Below are positions 14,239-22,398 of a DNA stretch of 35,921 bases, one piece after another. Under the pieces are notes generated by a model that did no database searches, was not told the origin of the DNA, and saw only the letters and a program-made list of their open reading frames with translations. Source of the DNA: Microbacterium sp. K24 (GTDB lineage Bacteria > Actinomycetota > Actinomycetes > Actinomycetales > Microbacteriaceae); NCBI RefSeq assembly GCF_004794465.1, contig NZ_SSDJ01000097.1, forward strand, positions 1 to 35,921, written 5' to 3'. The position numbers and the translations under genes were made by a program. The stretch's first letter is position 1. Every line of letters begins with the position of its first letter.

Positions 14239-15130
14239 GGTGCGCGAACCTTTCGTGGGGGAGATCGTGACGGCGCGCGAGCAGCAGTGCGCCGTCGAGG
14301 GCGTCGCCATGGGCGCTGACCACGCGCCGGTGCGCGGTGCGCAGCGACGCCTCCAGCGCTGTGCGGAACCACGCGTGATCGGTGAGACCGCCGTGCAGGG
14401 CGACCTCGCTCGTGCGGGTCGAGGCGCCGACGGCCGTGGCGGTGAGCAGGCGCACGGCTTCCGCGGCGATCGCTGCGGCGGTGGGGTCGCCGGTCTCTGC
14501 GGCATCGAGCACGAACGGCGCCAGCGTCGCGAGACGACGGGGCAGCGATCCGTCCTGCGCGAGCCATCCGCCGATATCGGCCGCGGTGCCGACGGGGCCG
14601 GTGAGCACCTCGGTCAGAGCCGTGTCTGCGGTGAGCCCTTCCGATACGCGCATCACGGCACGCAGCGCTTCACGGCCGAGCCAGGATCCGCTGCCGAAAT
14701 CGCCGAGTTCCGGGCCCCAGCCGTCGATGAGCCGCGCGCCGTCGGCATCGACGCCGAGCGCGGCCGCCCCGGTGCCGGCGATGAGCAGGACACCCTCTCG
14801 GCCACCGAGTGCGCCGATGTGGGCGGTGACGACGTCGGAGGTCACGACCGTGGCGAGGCCGGTCTCGGCCGCGAGGAGACGTGCGAGTTCGGATGCTGCG
14901 ACCGGTGCGGTCCAGGCGCCTGCCGCTCCGACGCCGATCGCCGCGACCGAAGAGAGATCGAGGTCGGACAGCAGCGGAAGGATGGCGTCGCGGGCGGCGG
15001 AGACGCCGCCGGCAGCGGCCAGACCGGGCGCACCGATCCCGTCGCGCTCGACGCGGTCTCCGGTGTCCCGCACGACCCGGCAACGGGACTTGCCGAGGTC
15101 GACGGCGAGGACGCCGAGCGGAGAATGCAT
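14228..15130 (-). CDS. BadF/BcrA-type amino-sugar kinase (GlcNAc/MurNAc kinase)
   Basis: A 300-residue ASKHA-fold kinase of the BadF/BadG/BcrA/BcrD family, which includes GlcNAc kinases and the MurK kinase of MurNAc. The ATP-binding motifs are LAVDLGKSRCR near the N-terminus and LLIAGTGAAALG in the middle, followed by the typical ELGDFGSGSWLGREAL. Coupling to murQ by an 11-base overlap points to phosphorylation of MurNAc to MurNAc-6-P, the etherase substrate. No PTS for MurNAc is in the window, so a separate uptake route plus this kinase is the likely path. The ATG at 15130 lies six bases after a TAGACT -10 element and has no ribosome site, suggesting a leaderless mRNA. Confidence 0.88.
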   Translation of the reverse strand: MHSPLGVLAVDLGKSRCRVVRDTGDRVERDGIGAPGLAAAGGVSAARDAILPLLSDLDLSSVAAIGVGAAGAWTAPVAASELARLLAAETGLATVVTSDVVTAHIGALGGREGVLLIAGTGAAALGVDADGARLIDGWGPELGDFGSGSWLGREALRAVMRVSEGLTADTALTEVLTGPVGTAADIGGWLAQDGSLPRRLATLAPFVLDAAETGDPTAAAIAAEAVRLLTATAVGASTRTSEVALHGGLTDHAWFRTALEASLRTAHRRVVSAHGDALDGALLLARRHDLPHERFAHRAD

Positions 15131-15136
15131 GAAAAT

Positions 15137-15142
15137 AGTCTA
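15137..15142 (-). promoter_or_regulatory. -10 element of a leaderless promoter (kinase-murQ operon)
   Basis: TAGACT on the minus strand, exactly six bases (ATTTTC) before the ATG at 15130. The RpiR-type palindrome at 15161 lies just upstream, in the -35 region. Confidence 0.5.
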
Positions 15143-15160
15143 CGCATGAGCAGCGCATCA

Positions 15161-15175
15161 TGAAACAATTGTTCA
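15161..15175. promoter_or_regulatory. Candidate RpiR/MurR operator
   Basis: TGAAACAATTGTTCA contains the perfect palindrome AACAATTGTT (15164-15173). It lies in the 70-base gap between the kinase-murQ operon and the RpiR gene, upstream of the leftward -10, where it could control both directions. It is one of few AT-rich spots in this part of the window. Confidence 0.55.
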
Positions 15176-15200
15176 CACCCGACCTCCGAACGGAGATGGC

Positions 15201-16061
15201 ATGAGCATCCAGACGACGATCGCGACGGCCGCCGAGACACTGCCGCCCTCGCTCGCGCGGATCGCGCGCGTCGTCGGCGACGATCCGGTCAAGGTCACCG
15301 AGAGCACCATCACCGAGCTCGCGGCCGCCTGCGAGACCTCGGTCGCCTCCGTGGTGCGCTTCTGCCGGACGATCGGCCTGAGCGGATACCCCGCGCTGCG
15401 CATGGCCCTGGCGACCGAGCTCGGACGCGAATCCGCACAGCTCAGCTCTCCGTCGTGGTTCGGTTCGGAGATCGCCGTCGGCGACTCCCTGCGCGACGCC
15501 ACCGCGAAGGTCGCCGCGCTCGAGGCCCTCGCGATCGAGGAGACCGTCGGAAACCTCGACTACGACGAACTCGAACGTGCCGTCGAGGCGGTCGACCAGG
15601 CCCAGCGGATCCTCCTGTTCGGCGTCGGCGCCAGCCGGCTCGTCGCCGACGACCTCGGCCACAAGCTGCTGCGCATCGGGCGCTCGGCGATCGTGCTCTC
15701 CGACGCTCACGAGGCGAGCGCCGCCGCCGCGCTGGGCGCCATGCGGTCCGTCGCGATCGGCTTCTCCAACTCCGGCACGACCACCGAGACGGTGCGCTTC
15801 CTCGAGGCGGCGCGATCCGCCGGAACGACGACGATCGGCCTGACGAGCGCGGCAGACAGCCCCCTCGGCCGGACGGCCGACCACACCCTGCTGACGCACG
15901 CCAGAGAGCCGCGCTTCCGCGCCGGCGCCATGGTGAGCCGCATCGCCCAGCTGACGCTCGTCGACTGCCTCTTCATCGGAGTGGCCCAGCGTCGGCACGC
16001 GCACACGGTGCACGCCCTCGAGCGCACGGCCGAAGCGACCCGCGCCCTTCGAGGCGAGTGA
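15201..16061 (+). CDS. RpiR/MurR-family transcriptional regulator
   Basis: A 286-residue regulator with the RpiR layout: an N-terminal helix-turn-helix (TESTITELAAACETSVASVVRF) and a C-terminal SIS sugar-phosphate-binding domain with GVGASR and GFSNSGTTTET motifs. RpiR proteins sense phosphosugars. Next to a MurNAc kinase and murQ the natural ligand is MurNAc-6-P or GlcNAc-6-P, as for MurR of E. coli. The ATG follows CGGAGATGGC. The divergent gap holds the palindrome at 15161, so it probably controls the kinase-murQ operon and itself. The next gene (AraC) is 108 bases away with its own leader. Confidence 0.9.
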   Translation: MSIQTTIATAAETLPPSLARIARVVGDDPVKVTESTITELAAACETSVASVVRFCRTIGLSGYPALRMALATELGRESAQLSSPSWFGSEIAVGDSLRDATAKVAALEALAIEETVGNLDYDELERAVEAVDQAQRILLFGVGASRLVADDLGHKLLRIGRSAIVLSDAHEASAAAALGAMRSVAIGFSNSGTTTETVRFLEAARSAGTTTIGLTSAADSPLGRTADHTLLTHAREPRFRAGAMVSRIAQLTLVDCLFIGVAQRRHAHTVHALERTAEATRALRGE

Positions 16062-16126
16062 GCGCCGACACCGCGGGAAGATCGTGATCGCGTCCGGCTC
16101 CGCCGGTGATAACATCTCGGAACGGA

Positions 16127-16136
16127 TCGTATACAA
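16127..16136. promoter_or_regulatory. GTATAC palindrome upstream of the AraC gene
   Basis: TCGTATACAA differs by one base from TTGTATACAA, a form often bound by FCD-type GntR regulators. It also contains TATACA (16130-16135), a fair -10 element for the AraC gene. Its double reading makes an operator role uncertain, and no GntR gene is present in the window. Confidence 0.3.
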
Positions 16137-16169
16137 CGTCGTCGTTCCCACCACCCGAGGTGATCAGTC

Positions 16170-17126
16170 ATGAACGGTGCACCCGCTGCTCCCGCCGAAT
16201 CAGTATCGACGCTCGTCGCGCGCAACATCAGCGACTTCCGCGCCGCCGTGTCGGAATCGTTCGTCCCCCTGCAGGTCACCAGCGGAGGCGCCGATCGCTT
16301 CCGCGGCGTGATCCGCGGAGCATCCGTCGATGAGGTGCACGTGACCGAGGTGCGCGCGACATCGCACGTGGTCGAACGCACGCCCGAGCTGATCGCCCGC
16401 AGCGACCATTCGTACTTCAAGGTCAGCCTGATGCTCGCCGGCACCGGGCTGCTCATCCAGGACGACCGCGAGGCCGTGCTGCAGGCGGGCGACCTCGCGG
16501 TCTACGACACCGACCGCCCGTACTCTCTCGTGTTCGACCAGGACTTCCGCACCATGGTCGTGATGTTCCCCAAGCACCTGATCAGCCTGCCCTCCGACAT
16601 GATCGGCCAGCTCACCGCCGTGCGCATCTCCGGACAGGAGGGTCTCGGCGGCATGGTCGTGCCGTACCTGACGCAGCTGGCCGGCAACCTCGACCAGCTG
16701 GCCGGCACGACCGGTGCACGTCTGGCGCACAGCGCGCTCGACCTGGTGACGACCGTCTTCACCCGCGAGCTCGGACTCGACGAGGCCTCGGCCGACCCGC
16801 ACCGGGCGCTCGTGCAGCGCATCCGGTCGCACATCGATCGCAACCTCGCCTCGACCGACCTCGGCCCGGCGTCCATCGCCTCCGCGCACTTCATCTCCAC
16901 CCGTCACCTGCACGGGCTCTTCCAGGAGCAGGGCGTGACCGTCTCGACCTGGATCCGCACGCGCCGCCTCGAGCAGTGCCGGCGCGACCTGCTCGACCCG
17001 ATGCTCGCCGATCGTCCGGTCGCCGCCATCGCCGCCCGCTGGGGCTTCGTGGATGCCGCGCACTTCAGCCGCGCGTTCAAGGCGGCCTTCGGGGCCTCCC
17101 CCAGCGAGTACCGCGCCGCCCACTGA
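16170..17126 (+). CDS. AraC-family regulator, FeaR-like
   Basis: A 318-residue regulator. The N-terminal half (to about 200) matches the AraC-like cupin sensor of FeaR/NphR-type regulators: VRATSHVVERTPELIARSD, YFKVSLMLAGTG, and GDLAVYDTDRPYSLVF. The C-terminal half (about 215-318) has two helix-turn-helix motifs and ends WGFVDAAHFSRAFKAAFGASPSEYR. FeaR of E. coli activates the amine oxidase and aldehyde dehydrogenase genes for phenylethylamine and tyramine. This protein lies between a copper amine oxidase and a MoaF gene, so an amine-derived inducer is likely. The ATG follows GAGGTGATCAGTC. It is the first gene of the rightward MoaF/ABC region and may activate it. Confidence 0.9.
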   Translation: MNGAPAAPAESVSTLVARNISDFRAAVSESFVPLQVTSGGADRFRGVIRGASVDEVHVTEVRATSHVVERTPELIARSDHSYFKVSLMLAGTGLLIQDDREAVLQAGDLAVYDTDRPYSLVFDQDFRTMVVMFPKHLISLPSDMIGQLTAVRISGQEGLGGMVVPYLTQLAGNLDQLAGTTGARLAHSALDLVTTVFTRELGLDEASADPHRALVQRIRSHIDRNLASTDLGPASIASAHFISTRHLHGLFQEQGVTVSTWIRTRRLEQCRRDLLDPMLADRPVAAIAARWGFVDAAHFSRAFKAAFGASPSEYRAAH

Positions 17127-17226
17127 CGCCGCGCTTGCCCGGGAGGGCACGCCGGTTGACTCTCGGCGCGCGATGGTCGTCCTGCCCTTGAGGGGATGAC
17201 GGGCCTGGACCGAGCATGAGGCAAGC

Positions 17227-17246
17227 GCACCGCGATGTCGCGGTGC
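17227..17246 (+). other. Perfect hairpin in the leader of the first MoaF gene
   Basis: GCACCGCG-ATGT-CGCGGTGC is an 8-bp perfect stem with a four-base loop. One base separates it from a second hairpin. A five-base complement (TGACG at 17197-17201, CGTCA at 17276-17280) could enclose both. No U tract follows, so it is not an intrinsic terminator. Confidence 0.5.
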
Positions 17247-17247
17247 C

Positions 17248-17265
17248 CGGGGCGATGAGGCCCCG
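17248..17265 (+). other. Second hairpin in the MoaF leader
   Basis: CGGGGC-GATGAG-GCCCCG is a 6-bp perfect stem with a six-base loop, ending 23 bases before the MoaF start. The upstream GGGCC (17201-17205) could pair with its GGCCC strand instead, giving a possible alternative fold. Confidence 0.45.
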
Positions 17266-17288
17266 CCGCGTGCGACGTCAGGACCTCC

Positions 17289-18077
17289 ATGACCGACACC
17301 TCCCTCGACCCGGCGCTCGACGAATGGCGCACCTACGACGAGTTCGCCGCGGGGATCGACACCTATCGCCGGCCGAACGTGTCGTTGGCCGGCACGGCCC
17401 TCACCCTCACCCTCGACGACGGCTCCGCGCTGGAGCTGCGCTTCGACTCCGTCGCCGTCACGTGGGACGGATTCGACGCCTCCGGCACCGATCCCTACGA
17501 TGCCGTCGCCGTGCGCGATGACGTCGTCTTCGTGAACATCCCGCTGGAGAGCCGCGAGCGCGAGGCGATCACCGTCGTCTTCTCACACACGACGCATCGC
17601 GCCACCGTCATCCGCTCCCGCATCGCCGCCGAGGCCGTCGAGGGCACCCCGCAGGTGGGCCAGGACTTCTGGGCCGCCACGACCGACGGCGGCCCGGCGA
17701 CCGGCGACGTGCCCGGCCCGAGTCGCGACCTCATCGGCAAGCGCAACATCTACCGCTACAGCCCCGAGCACCTCTACGAGCACGTCTACATCTCGAGCCG
17801 GCGCTACGCCTGGCAGTGCCTGGAGGGTGTGCAGCGCGGCCACGGCGACATGGACCTGTCGACGGTCTGGAAGTTCGCCGAGGGCCTGTACCTCTTCTGC
17901 TTCCGCGAGTTCCGCATCGCCGTCGCCAGCGTCTGGCTGCACGACCTCGGCTATCAGCTGATGACGACGGGGATCTTCCTCGGCCTCAACGGCGCGGGCC
18001 AGGCCGAGCACTCCCGCGCCGGCGGCCACATCTACCCGCTGGGCTCCGTCGCCTACCCCGACGCCCAGCCCGTCTGA
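17289..18077 (+). CDS. MoaF-domain protein, copy 1
   Basis: A 262-residue protein of the MoaF family. The N-terminal half (to about 110) is a lipocalin-like beta-barrel (VTWDGF, DPYDAVAVRDDVVFV). The C-terminal domain has the strongest signature, EHLYEHVYISSRRYAWQCLEG (residues 160-180), with His161, Glu164, His165, Tyr167, Trp175 and Cys177, followed by FREFRIAVASVW. MoaF comes from the monoamine regulon of Klebsiella; databases often call it molybdenum cofactor biosynthesis protein F because of the name. No biochemical activity is established. The dense conserved His/Glu/Tyr set suggests an enzyme or ligand-binding site. The ATG follows AGGACCTCC. It is followed after 11 bases by a SnoaL gene, then by ABC importer genes. 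Confidence 0.85.
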   Translation: MTDTSLDPALDEWRTYDEFAAGIDTYRRPNVSLAGTALTLTLDDGSALELRFDSVAVTWDGFDASGTDPYDAVAVRDDVVFVNIPLESREREAITVVFSHTTHRATVIRSRIAAEAVEGTPQVGQDFWAATTDGGPATGDVPGPSRDLIGKRNIYRYSPEHLYEHVYISSRRYAWQCLEGVQRGHGDMDLSTVWKFAEGLYLFCFREFRIAVASVWLHDLGYQLMTTGIFLGLNGAGQAEHSRAGGHIYPLGSVAYPDAQPV

Positions 18078-18088
18078 GGGAGACAGCG

Positions 18089-18505
18089 ATGAACAACGCC
18101 GACATCATCCGCGATCACTACGCCGCCAGCGACCGCGGCGACCTCGACGGCATGCTCGCACCCCTCGCGCCCGACGTGCACTGGACCGAGGCCGCCGGCT
18201 TCCCGTACGCCGGCACGTACGTCGGACCGGATGCCGTCGCCCGGAACGTCTTCTCCCGCATCCAGGAGGACTGGGACGACTACACCGTCGCGATCGACGA
18301 GATCGTCGACGGGGGCGACGTCGTCGTCGGGATCGGCACCTATTCCGGAACGCACAGGCAGACCGGGCGCTTCTTCGCGGCGCGCGTCGCCCACGTCTGG
18401 CGTCTGGACGGCGGCAGCGTCGTCGCCTTCGAGCAGTTCACCGACACCGAGATGGTGAACCGCGCGCTGCGCACCCCTTCCGCAGACTCAGAGCCTCAGG
18501 GCTGA
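18089..18505 (+). CDS. SnoaL/NTF2-like small protein
   Basis: A 138-residue protein with the cone-shaped NTF2/SnoaL-like fold. Landmarks are IIRDHYAASDRGDLDGMLAPLAPDVHWTE, then PYAGTYVGPDAV, and the final VWRLDGGSVVAFEQFTD. Related proteins include ketosteroid isomerase, SnoaL cyclases and limonene-epoxide hydrolase, as well as many with no known activity. Asp and His residues in the expected pocket are present but do not identify the reaction. It follows the MoaF gene by 11 bases with a GAGGGAGACAGCG ribosome site, so the two are co-translated and may act on the same compound. Confidence 0.8.
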   Translation: MNNADIIRDHYAASDRGDLDGMLAPLAPDVHWTEAAGFPYAGTYVGPDAVARNVFSRIQEDWDDYTVAIDEIVDGGDVVVGIGTYSGTHRQTGRFFAARVAHVWRLDGGSVVAFEQFTDTEMVNRALRTPSADSEPQG

Positions 18506-18553
18506 GCCGCAGCACCACACGCACGATCCGAATACACGAGAGGCAGGAATCAC

Positions 18554-19723
18554 ATGAACAAACGAGCATCCGGCACTGCGGCGCTCCTCGCCGTGGCAGC
18601 CCTCACCCTCGCCGGCTGCGCCGGCGGAGACGGCGGATCCGGCGGCGAGGGCGACCCGATCGTCGTCGGCTCCGTGAACACCATCAGCGGACCGGCGACC
18701 TTCCCGGAGGCCTCCCAGGCCGCCGCCGCCGTCTTCGACGCGTTCAACGAGGCCGGCGGCCTCGACGGACGCATGATCGACTACAAGATGCTCGACGACA
18801 AGGGCGATCCCGCGACAGCCACGGCATCCGCTCGCGAACTCGTCGGCAGCGACGGCGCCGTCGCGCTCGTCGGCTCCGCGAGCCTCATCGAGTGCGAGAT
18901 CAACGCGAAGTACTACGAGCAGGAGGGCATCCTCTCGATGCCGGGCATCGGCGTCGACACCGGATGCTTCGCCAGCGACAACATCTCGCCGGCGAACGTC
19001 GGGCCGTTCAACGACATGACCTTGACGCTGCAGTACGGCTCCGAGGTGCTCGGCCTCGACGACATCTGCATCCTGCTCGAGATCGCCGGCTCCACGCGTC
19101 CGACCTACCAGGCCGCGATCGACAAGTGGACCGAGATCACCGGCAAGGAGCCGAAGTACGTCGACGACACCGTGCCGTACGGGGCATCCGACTACACGCC
19201 CTACATCGTCAAGGCGCGCGACCAGGGCTGCAAGGCGCTCGCCATCAACCCCGTCGAACCCGACGCGATCGGTCAGGTCAAGGCCGCGAACGCCCAGGGC
19301 TGGAACGACGTGACGTGGCTGTACCTGACCAGCGTCTACAGCGAGAACTTCGCCGACGCGATCGACGACGCCGGCGCCGGCATCTACGTGCCCGCCGAGT
19401 TCTACCCGTTCACGGACGACAACGAGATCAACGCCGACTGGCGCGCGCTGATGGAGTCCAACGACATCGCGCTGACGTCGTTCAGCCAGGGCGGATACCT
19501 CGCCGCGAAGTACTTCATCGAGGTGCTCGAGGGCATCGACGGCGACATCACCCGCGAGAGCGTCTCCGAGGCGCTCAAGGGCATGGATCCGATCGAGAAC
19601 CCGATGGTGGGCACGCCCTACGCGTTCGGCACGCAGAACACCGCGGGCTGGCCGATCATCCTGAAGTCGGGCACCAACGCCTGGGAGAAGGTCTCCGAGG
19701 ACTGGCTCCGCATCGGCGAGTAG
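18554..19723 (+). CDS. ABC importer substrate-binding lipoprotein (branched-chain amino acid type)
   Basis: A 389-residue periplasmic-binding-fold lipoprotein. A signal peptide ends in the lipobox LAGC, with Cys22 as the lipid-anchored residue, and an Asp/Gly-rich linker follows. The mature part begins DPIVVGSVNTISGPATFPEASQAA, typical of the LivJ/AmiC/UrtA class, which binds amino acids, amides, urea or aromatic acids. The ATG follows GAGGCAGGAATCAC. It is directly followed by two permease domains and two ATPase domains, a complete importer. Linkage to MoaF and SnoaL suggests a substrate other than plain branched-chain amino acids, possibly an amide or aromatic amine derivative. Confidence 0.9.
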   Translation: MNKRASGTAALLAVAALTLAGCAGGDGGSGGEGDPIVVGSVNTISGPATFPEASQAAAAVFDAFNEAGGLDGRMIDYKMLDDKGDPATATASARELVGSDGAVALVGSASLIECEINAKYYEQEGILSMPGIGVDTGCFASDNISPANVGPFNDMTLTLQYGSEVLGLDDICILLEIAGSTRPTYQAAIDKWTEITGKEPKYVDDTVPYGASDYTPYIVKARDQGCKALAINPVEPDAIGQVKAANAQGWNDVTWLYLTSVYSENFADAIDDAGAGIYVPAEFYPFTDDNEINADWRALMESNDIALTSFSQGGYLAAKYFIEVLEGIDGDITRESVSEALKGMDPIENPMVGTPYAFGTQNTAGWPIILKSGTNAWEKVSEDWLRIGE

Positions 19724-19760
19724 CTCACCGTCCGCCGCCTTCGAATCGAAAGGACGCCTC

Positions 19761-20621
19761 ATGCTGCAAGGCGCCATCGCCGGTCTCGCCGCCGGCGGCC
19801 TCTACGCCGTCCTCGGCGTGTGCCTCACCCTGATGTCGCGGCTCGTGCGGGTGGTGAACTTCGCCCAGGCCGCGACCGGGATGTTCGGCGCCTTCACGGC
19901 GGTGTGGTTCGTGCGCGAGCTCGGCCTGCCGATCTGGCTCGGCTCCGTGGTGGGCGTGCTGGTCGCCGGCCTGCTCGCCGCGGCGATCGGGTTCATCGCG
20001 GCGACCTGGCTGTCGGAGGCGTCCACGACGACGCGCTCGGCGATGACGGTCGGTCCGCTGCTGCTGCTCATCTCGATGTCGTTCATCCTGTTCGGGAACA
20101 AGCCGCAGCCGTTCACCCCGATCATCGCGGGCCCCGCGTTCTCGATCGGCGGCGTGGTGATCAGCCAGGTGACCGTCGCGACCGTGGCGATGGCGGTCAT
20201 CACCGCGGTCGTGGTGCGCATCGTGCTGCGCCGCACCAGGGTCGGCACGCAGCTGCGGGCGCTCTCGGAGCGTCCGACCACGGCCGAGCTGCTCGGCATC
20301 CGCTCGCGTCCGCTGTCGATCGCGGTGTGGTTCGTGACCGGGGTCATCAGCGCGATCGCCATCATCATCGTCGCGCCGTCGCAGTCCAACGACGCGACGA
20401 GCCTGGCGATGCTCATCGTGCCCGCGGCCGCCGCGGCACTCCTCGGCGGGTTCCGCCGGCTCGACCTCGCCGTCGTCGGCGGCGTCGTGCTGGGAGTGCT
20501 CGGCGGCCTCGTCGCGCAGATCGACGAGGTCGCCCTGGTGCGCAACTTCCTCCCGTTCCTGTTCATCGTCGTCCTGCTGCTCTGGACGCAACGCAAGGAG
20601 GTGTGGGATGCCGCACGCTGA
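19761..20621 (+). CDS. ABC importer permease, LivH type
   Basis: A 286-residue inner-membrane permease with about eight hydrophobic helices. Family landmarks are GAIAGLAAGGLYAVLGVCLTL, VNFAQAATGMFGAF, and the cytoplasmic loop TRVGTQLRALSERPTTAELLGI that contacts the ATPase. The ATG follows GAAAGGACGCCTC. The 3' end overlaps the next permease-ATPase gene by 14 bases, whose ribosome site (AAGGAG) lies inside this gene. Confidence 0.9.
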   Translation: MLQGAIAGLAAGGLYAVLGVCLTLMSRLVRVVNFAQAATGMFGAFTAVWFVRELGLPIWLGSVVGVLVAGLLAAAIGFIAATWLSEASTTTRSAMTVGPLLLLISMSFILFGNKPQPFTPIIAGPAFSIGGVVISQVTVATVAMAVITAVVVRIVLRRTRVGTQLRALSERPTTAELLGIRSRPLSIAVWFVTGVISAIAIIIVAPSQSNDATSLAMLIVPAAAAALLGGFRRLDLAVVGGVVLGVLGGLVAQIDEVALVRNFLPFLFIVVLLLWTQRKEVWDAAR

Positions 20622-22398
20622 CCGCCCCCGTTTCATCGAAGGGCGCGCGTTCCGGATCAGCTGGCCGTTCGCGGTCGCCGTCGCCGCGATCGGCGTCGGT
20701 GCGATCCTCAGCGCAGCGCTGCCCGGCTACTTCGTGTTCCTCGCCATCAGCGCGGTGATCGCGGCCATCGCGATCCTCGGGCTCGGGATCGTCACCGGGT
20801 CCGCGGGGATGATCGCGCTCTGCCAGCTGACGTTCGCCGCGGTCGGCGCCTGGATCGTGTCGCTGCTCAACGTGATGCAGGCGCCGGGCGGCTTCGTGGT
20901 GTGGCTCGTCGTCGGCGGCATCGGCGCCGGTCTCGTCGGCGTGCTCGTCGGGCTTCCGGCGCTGAGACTCCGCGGCGTGAATCTCGCCGTGGTCACCCTC
21001 GGATTCGCCGCGGCCGCCGACGTCACGCTCGTGCAGATCCAGTTCCCCGGTTCCGCCGACGGCACCGCGATCGAGCGCCCCTCGATGTTCTCCAACGACC
21101 GGCAGTTCTTCTTCCTGTCGATCGTCGTGCTGGCTCTCTGCGCGCTCGGCGTCTTCTTCCTGCAGCGCAGCCGATGGGGATCCAGCTGGAAGGCCGTCGC
21201 GTTCTCCGAGCGCGGCACCGCCGCGGCAGGTCAGAGCGTGCAGCTCGCGAAGCTCACCGCGTTCGCGGCATCCGCGGCTCTCGGCGGCATCGCGGGCGGG
21301 CTGCTCGCCGGACAGGTGCAGCTCCCGTTCGCGTCGAGCTTCACCCCGCTGCAGTCGCTCGCGCTGTACGTGCTCGCCATCATGTCGGGCGCGCACCTGA
21401 TCGACATGGCGATCTTCGGCGGCATCCTGTGGGTGCTCGTCCCCGAACTGCTCAAGCGCTGGGGCATCCCGCAGGACTGGGGCTTCGTCGTCTTCGGCGT
21501 GCTCGGCGTGCAGGCGCTCACCAGCGGCACGAACCTCGGGCAGGGCATCCGCAACCTGTTCTACCGTCGCGCCGATCGGCGGACGACCGGCGCCGCCCTG
21601 TCGGCGCTTCCCGCGGATGCCGGAGCCGATGCCGCCGTCATCACCACCACCACGACGGCGACGGTCGACGACGCGGCGCTCGACGGGGCGCCCGTGCTGA
21701 CCGTCGACGGGCTGACCGTGCAGTTCGGGGCCCTGAAGGCGCTCGACGACGTCTCGTTCCGGGTGCCGGCCGCCTCGATCATGGGTCTCATCGGACCGAA
21801 CGGCGCGGGCAAGTCGACCTTCGTCGATGCGATCGGCGGGTTCCTGCCGAAGCACGGCGGACGCGTCCTGCTCGGGGACCGCGATCTCGCGGGCCTGTCC
21901 CCCACCCGCCGCGCCCGGCTCGGACTGCGTCGCACCTTCCAGCAGGATCGCGTGCCGCCGGCGCTCACCGTCGGCGCCTACGTGCGATTCGTCGCACGGC
22001 GCCGCCTCGCGGCATCCGACATCGACGAGGTGCTGGCGTTCTTCGGATGCCCACCGGCGCGCGCCCGGCTGTCGAGCGTCGACGTCGGCACCCGCCGGCT
22101 CGTCGAGGTCGCCGCGAACGTCGCCGCTCGTCCGCGGCTGCTGATCCTCGATGAGCCGGCCGCAGGGCTCTCCCACGACGAGCACCTGGCGCTCGCCGCC
22201 CGGCTGCGGGAACTGCCCGCACGATACGGCGTCGCGCTGATCATCATCGAGCACGACCTCGACCTCGTCCGCTCGGTCTGCCCGACTCTCACGGTGCTCG
22301 ACTTCGGCCGCGTGATCGCCAGCGGACCGCAGGCCGAGGTCCTCGCGAACCCCGACGTCGTCAAGGCGTACATGGGAGAGACGGAGCTGTTGAAATGA
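20608..22398 (+). CDS. Fused ABC permease and ATPase (LivM-LivG type)
   Basis: A 596-residue fusion. Residues 1 to about 320 are a LivM-like permease. Residues 321 to 360 are a flexible linker with a Thr run. Residues 361 to 596 are a LivG-like ATPase. Walker A is GPNGAGKS (396-403), Walker B is LLILDEP (511-517) and the switch His is H549. The signature region reads VDVGTRRLVEVA where LSYGQQRRLEIA is usual, so the signature Ser is replaced by Asp. Similar variants without the classical LSGGQ occur in LivG-like ATPases, and the separate LivF partner has a normal signature. Such asymmetric pairs usually have one fully active ATP site. The gene overlaps both neighbours. Confidence 0.9.
   Translation: MPHADRPRFIEGRAFRISWPFAVAVAAIGVGAILSAALPGYFVFLAISAVIAAIAILGLGIVTGSAGMIALCQLTFAAVGAWIVSLLNVMQAPGGFVVWLVVGGIGAGLVGVLVGLPALRLRGVNLAVVTLGFAAAADVTLVQIQFPGSADGTAIERPSMFSNDRQFFFLSIVVLALCALGVFFLQRSRWGSSWKAVAFSERGTAAAGQSVQLAKLTAFAASAALGGIAGGLLAGQVQLPFASSFTPLQSLALYVLAIMSGAHLIDMAIFGGILWVLVPELLKRWGIPQDWGFVVFGVLGVQALTSGTNLGQGIRNLFYRRADRRTTGAALSALPADAGADAAVITTTTTATVDDAALDGAPVLTVDGLTVQFGALKALDDVSFRVPAASIMGLIGPNGAGKSTFVDAIGGFLPKHGGRVLLGDRDLAGLSPTRRARLGLRRTFQQDRVPPALTVGAYVRFVARRRLAASDIDEVLAFFGCPPARARLSSVDVGTRRLVEVAANVAARPRLLILDEPAAGLSHDEHLALAARLRELPARYGVALIIIEHDLDLVRSVCPTLTVLDFGRVIASGPQAEVLANPDVVKAYMGETELLK

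Noticed and set aside
17136..17149. Intrinsic terminator after the AraC gene (TGCCC-GGGA-GGGCA)
   Set aside because: The stem is only five pairs and no U tract follows.
17289..18077. MoaF as a molybdenum-cofactor biosynthesis protein
   Set aside because: The name comes from the monoamine regulon of Klebsiella. No other molybdopterin gene is present, whereas amine genes are, so the amine context is preferred.
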